From Chryseobacterium gwangjuense (lineage in GTDB: Bacteria; Bacteroidota; Bacteroidia; Flavobacteriales; Weeksellaceae), in contig NZ_JAJTNP010000002.1 in assembly GCF_021311115.1 (NCBI RefSeq), forward strand, positions 1 through 64,000: a stretch of 64,000 nucleotides of DNA, given 5' to 3'. The notes beneath the pieces are model-generated. The model was not told the DNA's origin. It saw nothing but the letters and a program-made list of their open reading frames with translations, and ran no database searches. Every line of letters starts with the position of its first letter. Positions within the stretch are counted from its first letter, which is position 1. Positions 1-8,096 of the stretch are shown here, one piece after another. The position numbers and the translations under genes were made by a program.

Positions 1-84
1 GAAAATTTTAAAGTTTTTTTTATTAACCTTAACCCCTCTCTAAACCTTCAATCTCACTCCTGCGCTTCCCGTTTTACCGGACTG

Positions 85-114
85 CAAAGATACAAAAAAT
101 TTTAACTCACGCAA
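85..114 (-). promoter_or_regulatory. Strong Bacteroidetes-type promoter (P1), reading left
   Basis: On the minus strand TTG (114-112) is followed after exactly 19 bases by TATCTTTG (92-85), the Bacteroidetes -33/-7 consensus (TTG, TAnnTTTG). Transcription would leave the window on the left. The leader contains a short CCG/CGG hairpin and then GCGCAGGAG, a word that recurs almost unchanged after P2. Confidence 0.7.
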
Positions 115-232
115 CTTTTATTTTAAAAAGTTTTGATTGTTTTTTTCTGTACTTTCAAAAGTGATTTCTTAATCTCTATGCCCATTCAAAGGCTCTTCTG
201 CGCTTACTGAGATACTCTCGTTTTCAGTGGGG

Positions 233-265
233 CAAAGATAGAACAACTATCCATTACAATCCAAA
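233..265 (-). promoter_or_regulatory. Second tandem Bacteroidetes-type promoter (P2), reading left
   Basis: On the minus strand TTTG (265-262), a 21-base spacer and TATCTTTG (240-233). It lies 148 bases upstream of P1 in the same orientation, and its leader contains GCGCAGAAG, like P1. Together with P1 it fills the gene-free stretch 1-413. Tandem promoters of this strength are typical of rRNA operons, but the gene they drive is outside the window. Confidence 0.65.
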
Positions 266-402
266 CTTTATTAACCTTTAATTTACTTTTAATTCATATT
301 TAATCCTAACTAACTGAACCTTCGAGTGAAAAATTTTAAAAGATTTTTGGAAAGAGGCTATATATAGAAATAAAGAGACTTTACTACAGTCTATATAAAA
401 TA

Positions 403-430
403 AAAAGCAAAGTTTAATTACTTTGCTTTT
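403..430 (-). terminator. Hairpin terminator overlapping the stop of the 414-1100 gene
   Basis: Perfect 11-bp stem (403-413 with 420-430, AAAAGCAAAGT) and a 6-base loop. Read on the minus strand it ends in a T-rich run, so it probably terminates the leftward rfbD-side transcript before P2/P1. Confidence 0.7.
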
Positions 431-1100
431 GTTCTTGATAGATGGTACTTAAAAATTCTGCGTAAGATTTTTCTAATCCTATAATATCTCCACTTTTTAG
501 ATTTAATCCTCCTCTTCCTGATTCGTCAGGTTTTATTTTTGCTGAAGAAATCTGAAAGTATTGATTCCCGTCACCAGATTTAGGTTGTAATTTTATAGTA
601 GAACCTAAAATCTTCTTTGTGGAAATCACGTATACTTCTTCTTGTTTAGGTTTTAAAATGAAAAAACTTCTGGGTGAAAGAATAAAATCTTTTTTATTGA
701 TACTTATTTTTTGTTCTTTATCTGATGATGCGAATAAATAAATATTCTCGGTCTGATTTAAAAGCTTATCTCTTGGGATAAAATATAAATTCAGTCTATA
801 ATTAGATGGGTTGAATTGCTGAGCAGAACCATCGACATTTTCAAAAGGTTTTAATGAAAAAGCATTGGCCCCAATCTCTTTGGTTTTTTTATACACTGAT
901 GAAAATATAACTGCATCATCTTTTGAAAAACCCTGAACTTCTATTTCACCCAAATACACTGCATCCTTTATTTCCTCATTTATTTTAAATAAAAGTTGAT
1001 CAGTGTTATCGTTCGTTTTCTCAACCTTAGTAAGGAATACATTTTGTGCAACCAAAGATTGGGTTAAAAAAGCAAAAACAAGTATTATTACATTCTTCAT
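414..1100 (-). CDS. Secreted protein, unknown function
   Basis: 228 residues starting with a clear signal peptide (MKNVIILVFAF..., cleavage near LVAQN), so it is exported. No family is recognised. The body is rich in short beta-type segments, and loosely recalls periplasmic pilus-type chaperones, but I see no diagnostic motif. It starts 6 bases after the rfbD stop and is the last gene before a terminator, so it is probably co-transcribed with rfbD. I would annotate it only as an exported hypothetical protein. Confidence 0.6.
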   Translation of the reverse strand: MKNVIILVFAFLTQSLVAQNVFLTKVEKTNDNTDQLLFKINEEIKDAVYLGEIEVQGFSKDDAVIFSSVYKKTKEIGANAFSLKPFENVDGSAQQFNPSNYRLNLYFIPRDKLLNQTENIYLFASSDKEQKISINKKDFILSPRSFFILKPKQEEVYVISTKKILGSTIKLQPKSGDGNQYFQISSAKIKPDESGRGGLNLKSGDIIGLEKSYAEFLSTIYQEQKQSN

Positions 1101-1106
1101 TCTATA

Positions 1107-1967
1107 TTATTTTGAAAGAATTTCAACACATTCTTCTAAACTGTTCTCCCAATGTTTAGGCTCAATTCCATATACTCTTTCAATTTTGTCAAGAGACATC
1201 GTACTTCTCTTTGGTCTTTTTGCTGGAGTTGGGTATTGTTCGGTTGTAAGCGCATTTAGTTTGATGTTTGATTTTGAAAATTCTGCAATTTTTTTTGCAA
1301 AATCAAACCAGGTCGTTTCCGGGTAGTTTGAAAAATGGAAAACTCCAAATGTTTTGTTTGAGGCACCAATAATTGTCATGATTGCTTCAGCCAAATCATT
1401 CGCATTCGTTGGCTGACCAAATTGATCTGCAACGATCCCCAATTCGTCTTTTTGAGAAAACAAGTTCAGCATTGTTTTTACAAAGTTTTTATTAAACTCT
1501 GAGTACAGCCAAGAAGTTCTTAGAATAATTGTTTTAGGGTTAAGATCCAAAGCCAACTCCTCTCCTTTTAACTTCGATTCTCCATAAACTCCGATAGGAT
1601 TCGTAAAATCATCTTCAGCATAATCCAAGTTAGTTTCTCCATCGAAGACATAGTCTGTGGAAACATGAATAAGAATGGTCTTAAAGTCAGCACAAACTTC
1701 TGCTAAATTTGCAACACCTTCTGCATTTACGGCAAATGCTTTCTCAGGTTCTTTTTCTGCAAGATCTACTGCTGTATATGCGGAAGCATTTATACAAAAA
1801 TCAGGTTTGTTATCGTAAAAGAAACTCTGTACCTGATCATTGTTTGTAACATCTAAATTTTGTGAATCGGTAAAGATAAATTCGTATTTATTCTCAAAAT
1901 TCTCTGCAATCTTTTTGATACAGTTTCCTAATTGACCGTTACTTCCTACTACTACTATTTTTTTCAT
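1107..1967 (-). CDS. rfbD: dTDP-4-dehydrorhamnose reductase
   Basis: 286 residues, the normal family length. Extended short-chain dehydrogenase fold: N-terminal Rossmann motif VGSNGQLGN (about 7-15), NASAYTAVDLAE (about 60-71), STDYVFDG (about 103-110) and catalytic YGESK (about 128-132). The enzyme reduces dTDP-4-keto-L-rhamnose to dTDP-L-rhamnose in the cytoplasm for surface polysaccharide. The rest of the rfb set is not nearby, although polysaccharide genes start at 8 kb. It starts 7 bases after the thioesterase stop, so the two are probably translated from one mRNA. Confidence 0.9.
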   Translation of the reverse strand: MKKIVVVGSNGQLGNCIKKIAENFENKYEFIFTDSQNLDVTNNDQVQSFFYDNKPDFCINASAYTAVDLAEKEPEKAFAVNAEGVANLAEVCADFKTILIHVSTDYVFDGETNLDYAEDDFTNPIGVYGESKLKGEELALDLNPKTIILRTSWLYSEFNKNFVKTMLNLFSQKDELGIVADQFGQPTNANDLAEAIMTIIGASNKTFGVFHFSNYPETTWFDFAKKIAEFSKSNIKLNALTTEQYPTPAKRPKRSTMSLDKIERVYGIEPKHWENSLEECVEILSK

Positions 1968-1974
1968 CTTTATA

Positions 1975-2460
1975 TTATGAGTTTTTTGCGTTTTGGGATC
2001 TTAGAAATTTAACTCTGGACTGAAAATCTTTTTGTTCCAAATCTACATGGTATTTACTAAACAGATCCACCAGTTCTTGAGGCTGTACCTCTGAACGTCT
2101 TGTTTTTACATTAAAATAGATTACGGAAAGCCAGAAAACAGCATAGATTGTTTTTCCGTCTTCACTTTTCATCAACATTTCCACTTTCGAAGTTCTATCT
2201 TGAATTTCTATGGTTTTACTTGTAATAACAACAATTGTATTATACTTTACTTCTTTCAAATAGGCGATTTCATTCTGAATTGTAACCCAAGTACAACCTG
2301 TTTTCTTAGTATAGTCTTCGTAAGTAAAGCCATAAAAATCCTCAACATGATCTTCTCTTGCATTCAGCATGTAATCTAAGTATCTTACATTATTAAGATG
2401 ACCAAGAGGATCACAATCTATAAAACGGATTTTAACCGTTTTTGATACTTCTTTTCCCAT
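1975..2460 (-). CDS. Hotdog-fold acyl-CoA thioesterase family protein
   Basis: 161 residues with the 4HBT signature near the N-terminus (RFIDCDPLGHLNNVRYLDYM, about 12-31), where the Asp of DPLGH is the usual catalytic or substrate-binding residue. The family hydrolyses acyl-CoA or acyl-ACP thioesters in the cytoplasm. The substrate cannot be told. It lies just upstream of rfbD and is separated from the Skp gene behind it by a terminator hairpin, so it begins its own transcript. Confidence 0.8.
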   Translation of the reverse strand: MGKEVSKTVKIRFIDCDPLGHLNNVRYLDYMLNAREDHVEDFYGFTYEDYTKKTGCTWVTIQNEIAYLKEVKYNTIVVITSKTIEIQDRTSKVEMLMKSEDGKTIYAVFWLSVIYFNVKTRRSEVQPQELVDLFSKYHVDLEQKDFQSRVKFLRSQNAKNS

Positions 2461-2476
2461 TGTGCAAAAATAGAAA

Positions 2477-2499
2477 AACCACCTCGAATAGAGGTGGTT
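2477..2499 (-). terminator. Terminator behind the second Skp gene
   Basis: Stem AACCACCTC (2477-2485) with GAGGTGGTT (2491-2499), 5-base loop, followed on the minus strand by a T-rich run. It sits 3' of the 2530-3033 gene. Confidence 0.75.
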
Positions 2500-2529
2500 G
2501 ATTTTATAAATCTTTGTTAATTTCCAAAA

Positions 2530-3033
2530 TTATTTAAGACCTAATTCTTTTTTAACATCAGCAGTGATATCTGGTCCGTTTTTGTAGATAAGAGCAGATG
2601 AATTAGCATCTAGTACAAAATCAATTGTGTTTGCTTTTGCTACTTTTTCAATAGCAGCATTCAATTTTTTCTCAATTGGATCATACAATGCATCTTGCTT
2701 AGCCTGGCTGTCTTTCATTGCTTTATCCTGCATTTGAGCAATTTCTTCTTGCAATTTCTGTAGTTCTCCCTCTCTTGCTTTGTTTTCTTCAGCCGTTTTT
2801 TTAGGAGCTTCTTCTGTATATTGCTTTACTTTTACTTGTCCAGCATCTCCTTTCTTTTTAATTTCAGCTTGTTTAGTATCAATGAATGCTTTTAAATCAG
2901 CATCTGCTTTAGTTTTCTCAGGCATCGCATTAAGAACAGCTGCAACATTTAAAGTAGCTGACTTTTGAGCTTTTGCCATACCTACAGACACAACCATCAT
3001 TATTGCTGCAAATAATACACTTAATTTTTTCAT
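2530..3033 (-). CDS. OmpH/Skp-family periplasmic chaperone (second copy)
   Basis: 167 residues with a signal peptide (to about AKAQ at 20-23), then a long Lys/Glu/Gln-rich coiled coil (about 45-110), the tentacle shape of Skp. Skp binds unfolded outer-membrane proteins in the periplasm and hands them to BamA. It follows a similar gene at 3125-3664 with a gap of 91 bases, giving a tandem pair behind bamA, a common Bacteroidetes arrangement. A terminator follows it. Confidence 0.85.
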   Translation of the reverse strand: MKKLSVLFAAIMMVVSVGMAKAQKSATLNVAAVLNAMPEKTKADADLKAFIDTKQAEIKKKGDAGQVKVKQYTEEAPKKTAEENKAREGELQKLQEEIAQMQDKAMKDSQAKQDALYDPIEKKLNAAIEKVAKANTIDFVLDANSSALIYKNGPDITADVKKELGLK

Positions 3034-3124
3034 AATTGGTAAATAAATAATTTAATTTTTAAGATTGCAAATTTCTATAAAAGTTAATTTCAAAACAAAT
3101 TTAATTATACTTTTTAAGGAAATT

Positions 3125-3664
3125 CTAATTCTTTTTCTCTTTTCCTGTTGTTCCTTTTAATAAAATATCTAAGACTTTATCGGTATAGTCATATCTTTTC
3201 TGAAGGAAAATAACGTTAACGTCATTACTTTTATCAAGAACTATGCCCAATCCATTTTTTTCAGACATCGTCTTGATTGCATTCCAAATCTGATCCTGAA
3301 AAGGCTGAACAAGACTTGCTCTTAGCTTACTGATCTCTCCGTTAGTACCAAAACGCAAACTGGTTGTTGTTTTAATATTCTTATCAAGATCTGTCACTTC
3401 TTTTTCTCTAAGCTTTAATTGATCTCCTATTAGCAAAACTTTTTCGTTTTCAAAAGCAGATCTTTTTTTCTCATACTCTGCCTGTAAGTTTTGAAGATCC
3501 GTCTGCCAAGTATCAATTTGTGAATTTAATCTTGCTTCGGCCTCTTTGTATTGAGGAAACTTATCCAAGATAGCTTCTGTATCAACAACACCTACTTTTT
3601 GGGCATTTGAGATTCCGAAACATATCAGAAAGAAAATGGTGAAAATTGTCTTAAAGTTCTTCAT
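3125..3664 (-). CDS. OmpH/Skp-family periplasmic chaperone (first copy)
   Basis: 179 residues, signal peptide (cleavage near SNAQK), then a coiled-coil region (about 45-110) and a conserved C-terminal strand-rich part (GLGIVLDKSNDVNVIFL). It starts 4 bases after the bamA stop, so it is in the same operon and probably serves the same outer-membrane protein folding pathway. It is distinct in sequence from the copy at 2530-3033, so the two may have different clients. Confidence 0.87.
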   Translation of the reverse strand: MKNFKTIFTIFFLICFGISNAQKVGVVDTEAILDKFPQYKEAEARLNSQIDTWQTDLQNLQAEYEKKRSAFENEKVLLIGDQLKLREKEVTDLDKNIKTTTSLRFGTNGEISKLRASLVQPFQDQIWNAIKTMSEKNGLGIVLDKSNDVNVIFLQKRYDYTDKVLDILLKGTTGKEKKN

Positions 3665-3668
3665 ATTG

Positions 3669-6206
3669 TTATAAAGATTGGTTCATCAAGAAATGGGTCT
3701 TCCAACCGGAAGGTTCTGTAGCATTGATTGTTTTATCAAATCCATAAGCAAAATCAAATCCAATAAGACCAAATGCTCCCATATATACTCTAACACCTAC
3801 CCCTACTGATCTTTTCAACTGGAAAGGATTATACTTGTTCCAAGAGTTCCATACGTTACCTCCTTCAGCAAAAGTAAGTGCATAGATCTTAGCTGTTTGA
3901 CTCATTGAAATCGGATATCTCAATTCTAAAGTAAATCTATTGTAGATAGTTCCTCCTCCTCTTTGAGTAATATCTTCGGAAGTACCTCCATAAGTAGATG
4001 CATTTTCATATCCTCTTAATGGAATAAGCTCTCTACCATCGTATCTACCTCCGAATAAACCTGTACCTCCTACATAGTATCTTTCGAAAGGCGGTGCTCC
4101 AAGTTCTTTGTTATATCCATCCATAAAGCCCATCTCAGCAGAAGATCTTAACACAAGCTTTCCTACAATTTCGTTATAAATATCTGCTTTGAATTTTACT
4201 TTATAAAATTCCATCCACTTATATTTATCTACAGGATCCATTGTTGAATAATCTTTATTACTGAACAATGAATAAGGAGGTGTAAATTTCGCCGTAAGTT
4301 CTACATTGGAACCTACCGTCGGGAAAATCGGATCAATACCCGCAGAGTTTCTACTTAATCCCAAGTTTATACTAAAGTTATTTGCATTTCCATAGTATTC
4401 GGTGCTATCACCAAATTCAAAAGGATAATTGCTAAACTTATATTTTTGAAACTGTAAACCTGTGTACAACGAGAAATAATCATCCGGCCAGTTCAATAAT
4501 CTATTCAATCCTACTGAAGCAGAGAAAATATTTAATTTCTGATCATTTCCGTAACCATCATTATATTTTACTCTGGAAGTATTCAAACTTACTGAAAGTG
4601 CAGTCGGTTTTGTTCCGAATAACCATGGCTCAGTGAATGAAATCCCATAATTCTGGAAGTATTGTCCTGCTTGTGCCTGGATAGACAACGTTTGTCCGTC
4701 TCCTTGAGGTACCGGTCTAAAGTCTTTTAACTTAAGGAAATTCTTTAACGAGAAGTTATTGAACGTTAATCCTAATGTTCCGATAAAGCTATTTCCTCCG
4801 TATCCGGCTTGTAGCTGAACCTGTGAAGATCCTTTTTCCACAAGTTTCCATCCGATATCAACAGTATTATCCTGTGCATTTGGCTGAATATCTTGTCCTA
4901 CTTGTTGAGGGTCAAAGAATGACATCCCTGCAAGGTCAAAATAAGTTCTCTTAATATCTGATTTTTTGAAAAGCTCTCCCGGTTTTGTTCTTAATGCTCT
5001 AAGAATAACATGGTCATGAGTCGTTACGTTTCCGCTCCAAGTTACTTTATTCCAAGTAGCCTTTTCACCTTCGTTGATACGAATTTCAAGGTTAATTTTG
5101 TCTCCATCAACAGATTTTTCCACAGGAGTTACATTTGAGAATAAGTATCCGTTATTCATGTAAATAGACTTGATATCAGAATCATCTTCTTTACCTCCGT
5201 CTTCTCCTACTTTTTTGTTGAATCCTACTGCATCGTAAATATCTCCTTTTTTGTAACCTAAAAGCCTCTGTAAATACTCTGTTGCAAATACTGTGTTTCC
5301 AGTGAAAGTAATATCTCCAATGTAATATTGTTTACCTTCACTTAGTTTTACGTTAATTTGATAGTTATCTCTTTTGTTTCTCCAAACAGAGTCTGAAACA
5401 ATGGCAGCATCTCTGTATCCTAGAGAGTTATAATAACTAATAAGATTTTGCTTATCTTCCTGATATTTTTCTTCAACAAATTTTGAAGATTTTAAAATAC
5501 CTCCAATCCCAAATCTTTTCTGTTTCGTTTCTTTGAATCCTTTGTTTCTTAACTTAGAATCAGTGATATTCTGATTACCTTCAAATTCGATATGATCGAT
5601 CTTGATTCTTTTGCCTTTATCAACTTCAATCGTCCAGTCTACCAAAGCAGGATCACTTGCATTTACTTTATCCTGAATGGTAATCTTAGCATCTGCAAAT
5701 CCTTTTTTAACGTAATCTTTCGGAATATTTGTTTTTAAGCTTGAAACCAAATTTTGTGTAATTTTAGTTCCAGGCTTTAAATTATTGTCTTTAGCAAGTT
5801 TTTCATTTTTAGACTTACCAATTCCTTTTCCAGTAAATTTTACTTCACCAAGCTCTTTTAAATCCTCCAAGTAAAATTTCAAAACAACTGTTTCTCCTTC
5901 AATACTCTCAATATACACTTCTACTTCAGAAAATGATTGAGTATCCCAAAGTTTTTTAACAGCTGTACTGATTTTCTGTCCCGGAATATCTACAGATTCT
6001 CCTTTCGTTAAACCCGTAAATCTTAAAATTTGAGCTGGTGTATATTTTTTCACCCCATCAACGACGATATCTTTTAATGTATATGTCCCTGCTTGATTTT
6101 CTGCATGTACAGAAGCGTTTACTTTTGTACTATCCTGCGGTGTTACTTGTCCATAAAAATGTGCAGAAGCAGCAAACATTATGATGGGTAATAATCTAAA
6201 CTTCAT
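3669..6206 (-). CDS. bamA: Outer-membrane protein assembly factor BamA
   Basis: 845 residues with a signal peptide, several N-terminal POTRA domains (about 40-440) and a C-terminal 16-strand barrel with the conserved VGG-TGLFGGRYDGRELIPLRG segment (about 710-735, Omp85 lid-lock type). BamA inserts barrel proteins into the outer membrane. It sits between uppS and the Skp genes, all leftward. The C-terminus ends in FLMNQSL rather than a terminal aromatic residue. Confidence 0.95.
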   Translation of the reverse strand: MKFRLLPIIMFAASAHFYGQVTPQDSTKVNASVHAENQAGTYTLKDIVVDGVKKYTPAQILRFTGLTKGESVDIPGQKISTAVKKLWDTQSFSEVEVYIESIEGETVVLKFYLEDLKELGEVKFTGKGIGKSKNEKLAKDNNLKPGTKITQNLVSSLKTNIPKDYVKKGFADAKITIQDKVNASDPALVDWTIEVDKGKRIKIDHIEFEGNQNITDSKLRNKGFKETKQKRFGIGGILKSSKFVEEKYQEDKQNLISYYNSLGYRDAAIVSDSVWRNKRDNYQINVKLSEGKQYYIGDITFTGNTVFATEYLQRLLGYKKGDIYDAVGFNKKVGEDGGKEDDSDIKSIYMNNGYLFSNVTPVEKSVDGDKINLEIRINEGEKATWNKVTWSGNVTTHDHVILRALRTKPGELFKKSDIKRTYFDLAGMSFFDPQQVGQDIQPNAQDNTVDIGWKLVEKGSSQVQLQAGYGGNSFIGTLGLTFNNFSLKNFLKLKDFRPVPQGDGQTLSIQAQAGQYFQNYGISFTEPWLFGTKPTALSVSLNTSRVKYNDGYGNDQKLNIFSASVGLNRLLNWPDDYFSLYTGLQFQKYKFSNYPFEFGDSTEYYGNANNFSINLGLSRNSAGIDPIFPTVGSNVELTAKFTPPYSLFSNKDYSTMDPVDKYKWMEFYKVKFKADIYNEIVGKLVLRSSAEMGFMDGYNKELGAPPFERYYVGGTGLFGGRYDGRELIPLRGYENASTYGGTSEDITQRGGGTIYNRFTLELRYPISMSQTAKIYALTFAEGGNVWNSWNKYNPFQLKRSVGVGVRVYMGAFGLIGFDFAYGFDKTINATEPSGWKTHFLMNQSL

Positions 6207-6236
6207 TTTATCGTAGTCTTTCTTTTCTTAATTCTT

Positions 6237-6986
6237 TTACTGAATCTTTATTTGTTCTCCGGTTTTTCCGTACCTCCTTTCTTTGTTTTGGTAATCTAAA
6301 ATACACTGAAAGAAAATATCTTTTGTGAAGTCTGGCCAAAGTATATTTAAAAACTGTAGCTCTGCATAAGCAATCTGCCACAGTAGAAAATTACTGACTC
6401 TAACTTCTCCACTTGTTCTTATCATTAAATCAACCGGGGGAAAATCTTTTGTATATAAATAACTCTCAAATGTTTTTTCATCGATCTTCTCTGCATCCAA
6501 CTTTCCGTCTTTTACATCTGAGCTGATTTCTTTTACCGCATTCAAAATCTCATTCTGAGAACCGTAACTAATTGCCAGTATCAGATTACCTTTTGAGTTA
6601 TTTTTGGTGAGTTCCACCACTCTCAGTAATTGATCTTTTACAAGTGACGGCAGTTTTTCTAAATTCCCAATGACATGCATTCTTAACCCTTTGCTAAAAA
6701 TCTCTTCAGCTTCAAGCAATAAAGTTTCCATAAGTAAATTCATTAATGTATTTACTTCATCATCTGGTCGGTTCCAGTTTTCTGAGGAAAAAGTATAAAG
6801 GGTTAAATAAGGAATATTAATTTCGTTACAAGCATTAATAGCATTTCTTACCGCATCAATGGCATTCTTGTGACCAAATGTTCTTTCTTCTCCCCGAGAT
6901 TTCGCCCATCTTCCGTTTCCATCCATAATGATGGCAACATGTTGTGGCAGATTTTCGGGATCTATTTTATCTTTTAACAACGACAT
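6237..6986 (-). CDS. uppS: Isoprenyl transferase (undecaprenyl diphosphate synthase family)
   Basis: About 249 residues from ATG at 6986 (MSLLKDKIDPEN...). An upstream in-frame start at 7022 would overlap the preceding gene by 29 bases and adds residues the family does not have. Signature HVAIIMDGNGRWAKSRG near residue 16 contains the catalytic Asp; RTSGEVRVSNFLLWQ is the C-terminal substrate loop. It makes the C55 lipid carrier used by peptidoglycan and by the polysaccharide genes to its right. Confidence 0.93.
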   Translation of the reverse strand: MSLLKDKIDPENLPQHVAIIMDGNGRWAKSRGEERTFGHKNAIDAVRNAINACNEINIPYLTLYTFSSENWNRPDDEVNTLMNLLMETLLLEAEEIFSKGLRMHVIGNLEKLPSLVKDQLLRVVELTKNNSKGNLILAISYGSQNEILNAVKEISSDVKDGKLDAEKIDEKTFESYLYTKDFPPVDLMIRTSGEVRVSNFLLWQIAYAELQFLNILWPDFTKDIFFQCILDYQNKERRYGKTGEQIKIQ

Positions 6987-6993
6987 ATTTTGA

Positions 6994-7887
6994 TTAATCA
7001 CAATAACACGGGGGTCTTCCAAAAGAATAGGTAAGTCCTAAACTAAAAGTATTTAACCAATCTCTTGAATCTCCGTCTCCTATATTTCTAGTTCCTTTGT
7101 ATGCAGCTTCTCTTTCTTTTGAAACAATGTAATAATTCCCAGTTCCTAATAATGAACCTCCACTTGAAGGATCTAAAATATCAGAATTATAAGTTGACTT
7201 TACATCTTTCGGTAAAATTTTGCTATAATCTAGCTGGTCTGTTAATGTAAGTCTGAATGTTGCTTCAGCAAAAATAGCCCAGTTGTGATTGAATTTATAT
7301 TTCAAACCAACCCCAAACGGAACATTCATTGATGTTTTTTTACCTGTAGAGTATACTGCTGTAGTAGTAAAATCTTCTTCATTAATCGGCGCTTGTGCTA
7401 CTCCGTCTGCATCTCTTTTGAAATCATGTACTAAAGTAGCTTTCGGAGCATTATACATAATTGCTCCAATTCCCGCAAAAATATATGGGCTCAACATTCC
7501 CATCTGCTCATTATTCACCGGGAAAAAATTATATTCAAAGCTTAAGCTCGCTTCATAGATATCATTTTTACCGAAGGCATTTCTGTTTCTTCTATATTCT
7601 TCCTTAGCAGCTTTATCGCTAAACTGAACCTGATTGTATCCCAAATCTAATCTTACCGTCTGATAAGGGTTAAAATTAAATCTATATAATAAACCACCAT
7701 AAAACGGAACTCCCCAATCAGAAACTCTATCCATATTCAACGGTTTTTGTAAAATATAATTGGTATTTCCTACATCTCCTACCAGGTTACTCATTCCTAG
7801 TCGAATTCCCAATTCATTTCTTTGTGCCTTCATGCTTACCATTGTTCCTATAACGGTAAGAAAGCTAAACAATAATTTTTTATTCAT
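6994..7887 (-). CDS. Outer-membrane beta-barrel protein, DUF6089/PorT-like
   Basis: 297 residues from ATG at 7887 (MNKKLLFSFLTVIG, a good signal peptide); the longer frame from 7932 adds a 15-residue leader before it. Contains many alternating beta strands, a YIFAGIGAIMYNA strand and a C-terminal FSLGLTYSFG strand. Bacteroidetes DUF6089 proteins lie next to uppS/bamA in this way. The function is unknown; the context suggests envelope assembly. A -7 like element (TATATTTG, minus strand, 7937-7930) lies upstream but no good -33 box was found. Confidence 0.75.
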   Translation of the reverse strand: MNKKLLFSFLTVIGTMVSMKAQRNELGIRLGMSNLVGDVGNTNYILQKPLNMDRVSDWGVPFYGGLLYRFNFNPYQTVRLDLGYNQVQFSDKAAKEEYRRNRNAFGKNDIYEASLSFEYNFFPVNNEQMGMLSPYIFAGIGAIMYNAPKATLVHDFKRDADGVAQAPINEEDFTTTAVYSTGKKTSMNVPFGVGLKYKFNHNWAIFAEATFRLTLTDQLDYSKILPKDVKSTYNSDILDPSSGGSLLGTGNYYIVSKEREAAYKGTRNIGDGDSRDWLNTFSLGLTYSFGRPPCYCD

Positions 7888-8096
7888 AAAAGAATATGGA
7901 TTTATGGTTATTTTAAAAATTAATTTTTGCAAATATAAAACATTTTTATATTAATGATATTCTTAATGTTTAGTTAAAAATAAACAAAAAAACATAATTT
8001 GTTATAAAGTAAACGGTAAAGTCATTAAAATATTTCTTTTTCTGCATAAACAGGAAATTCATTTCAACAATTTCAGTTTTACAGTTGGCTAAAATA

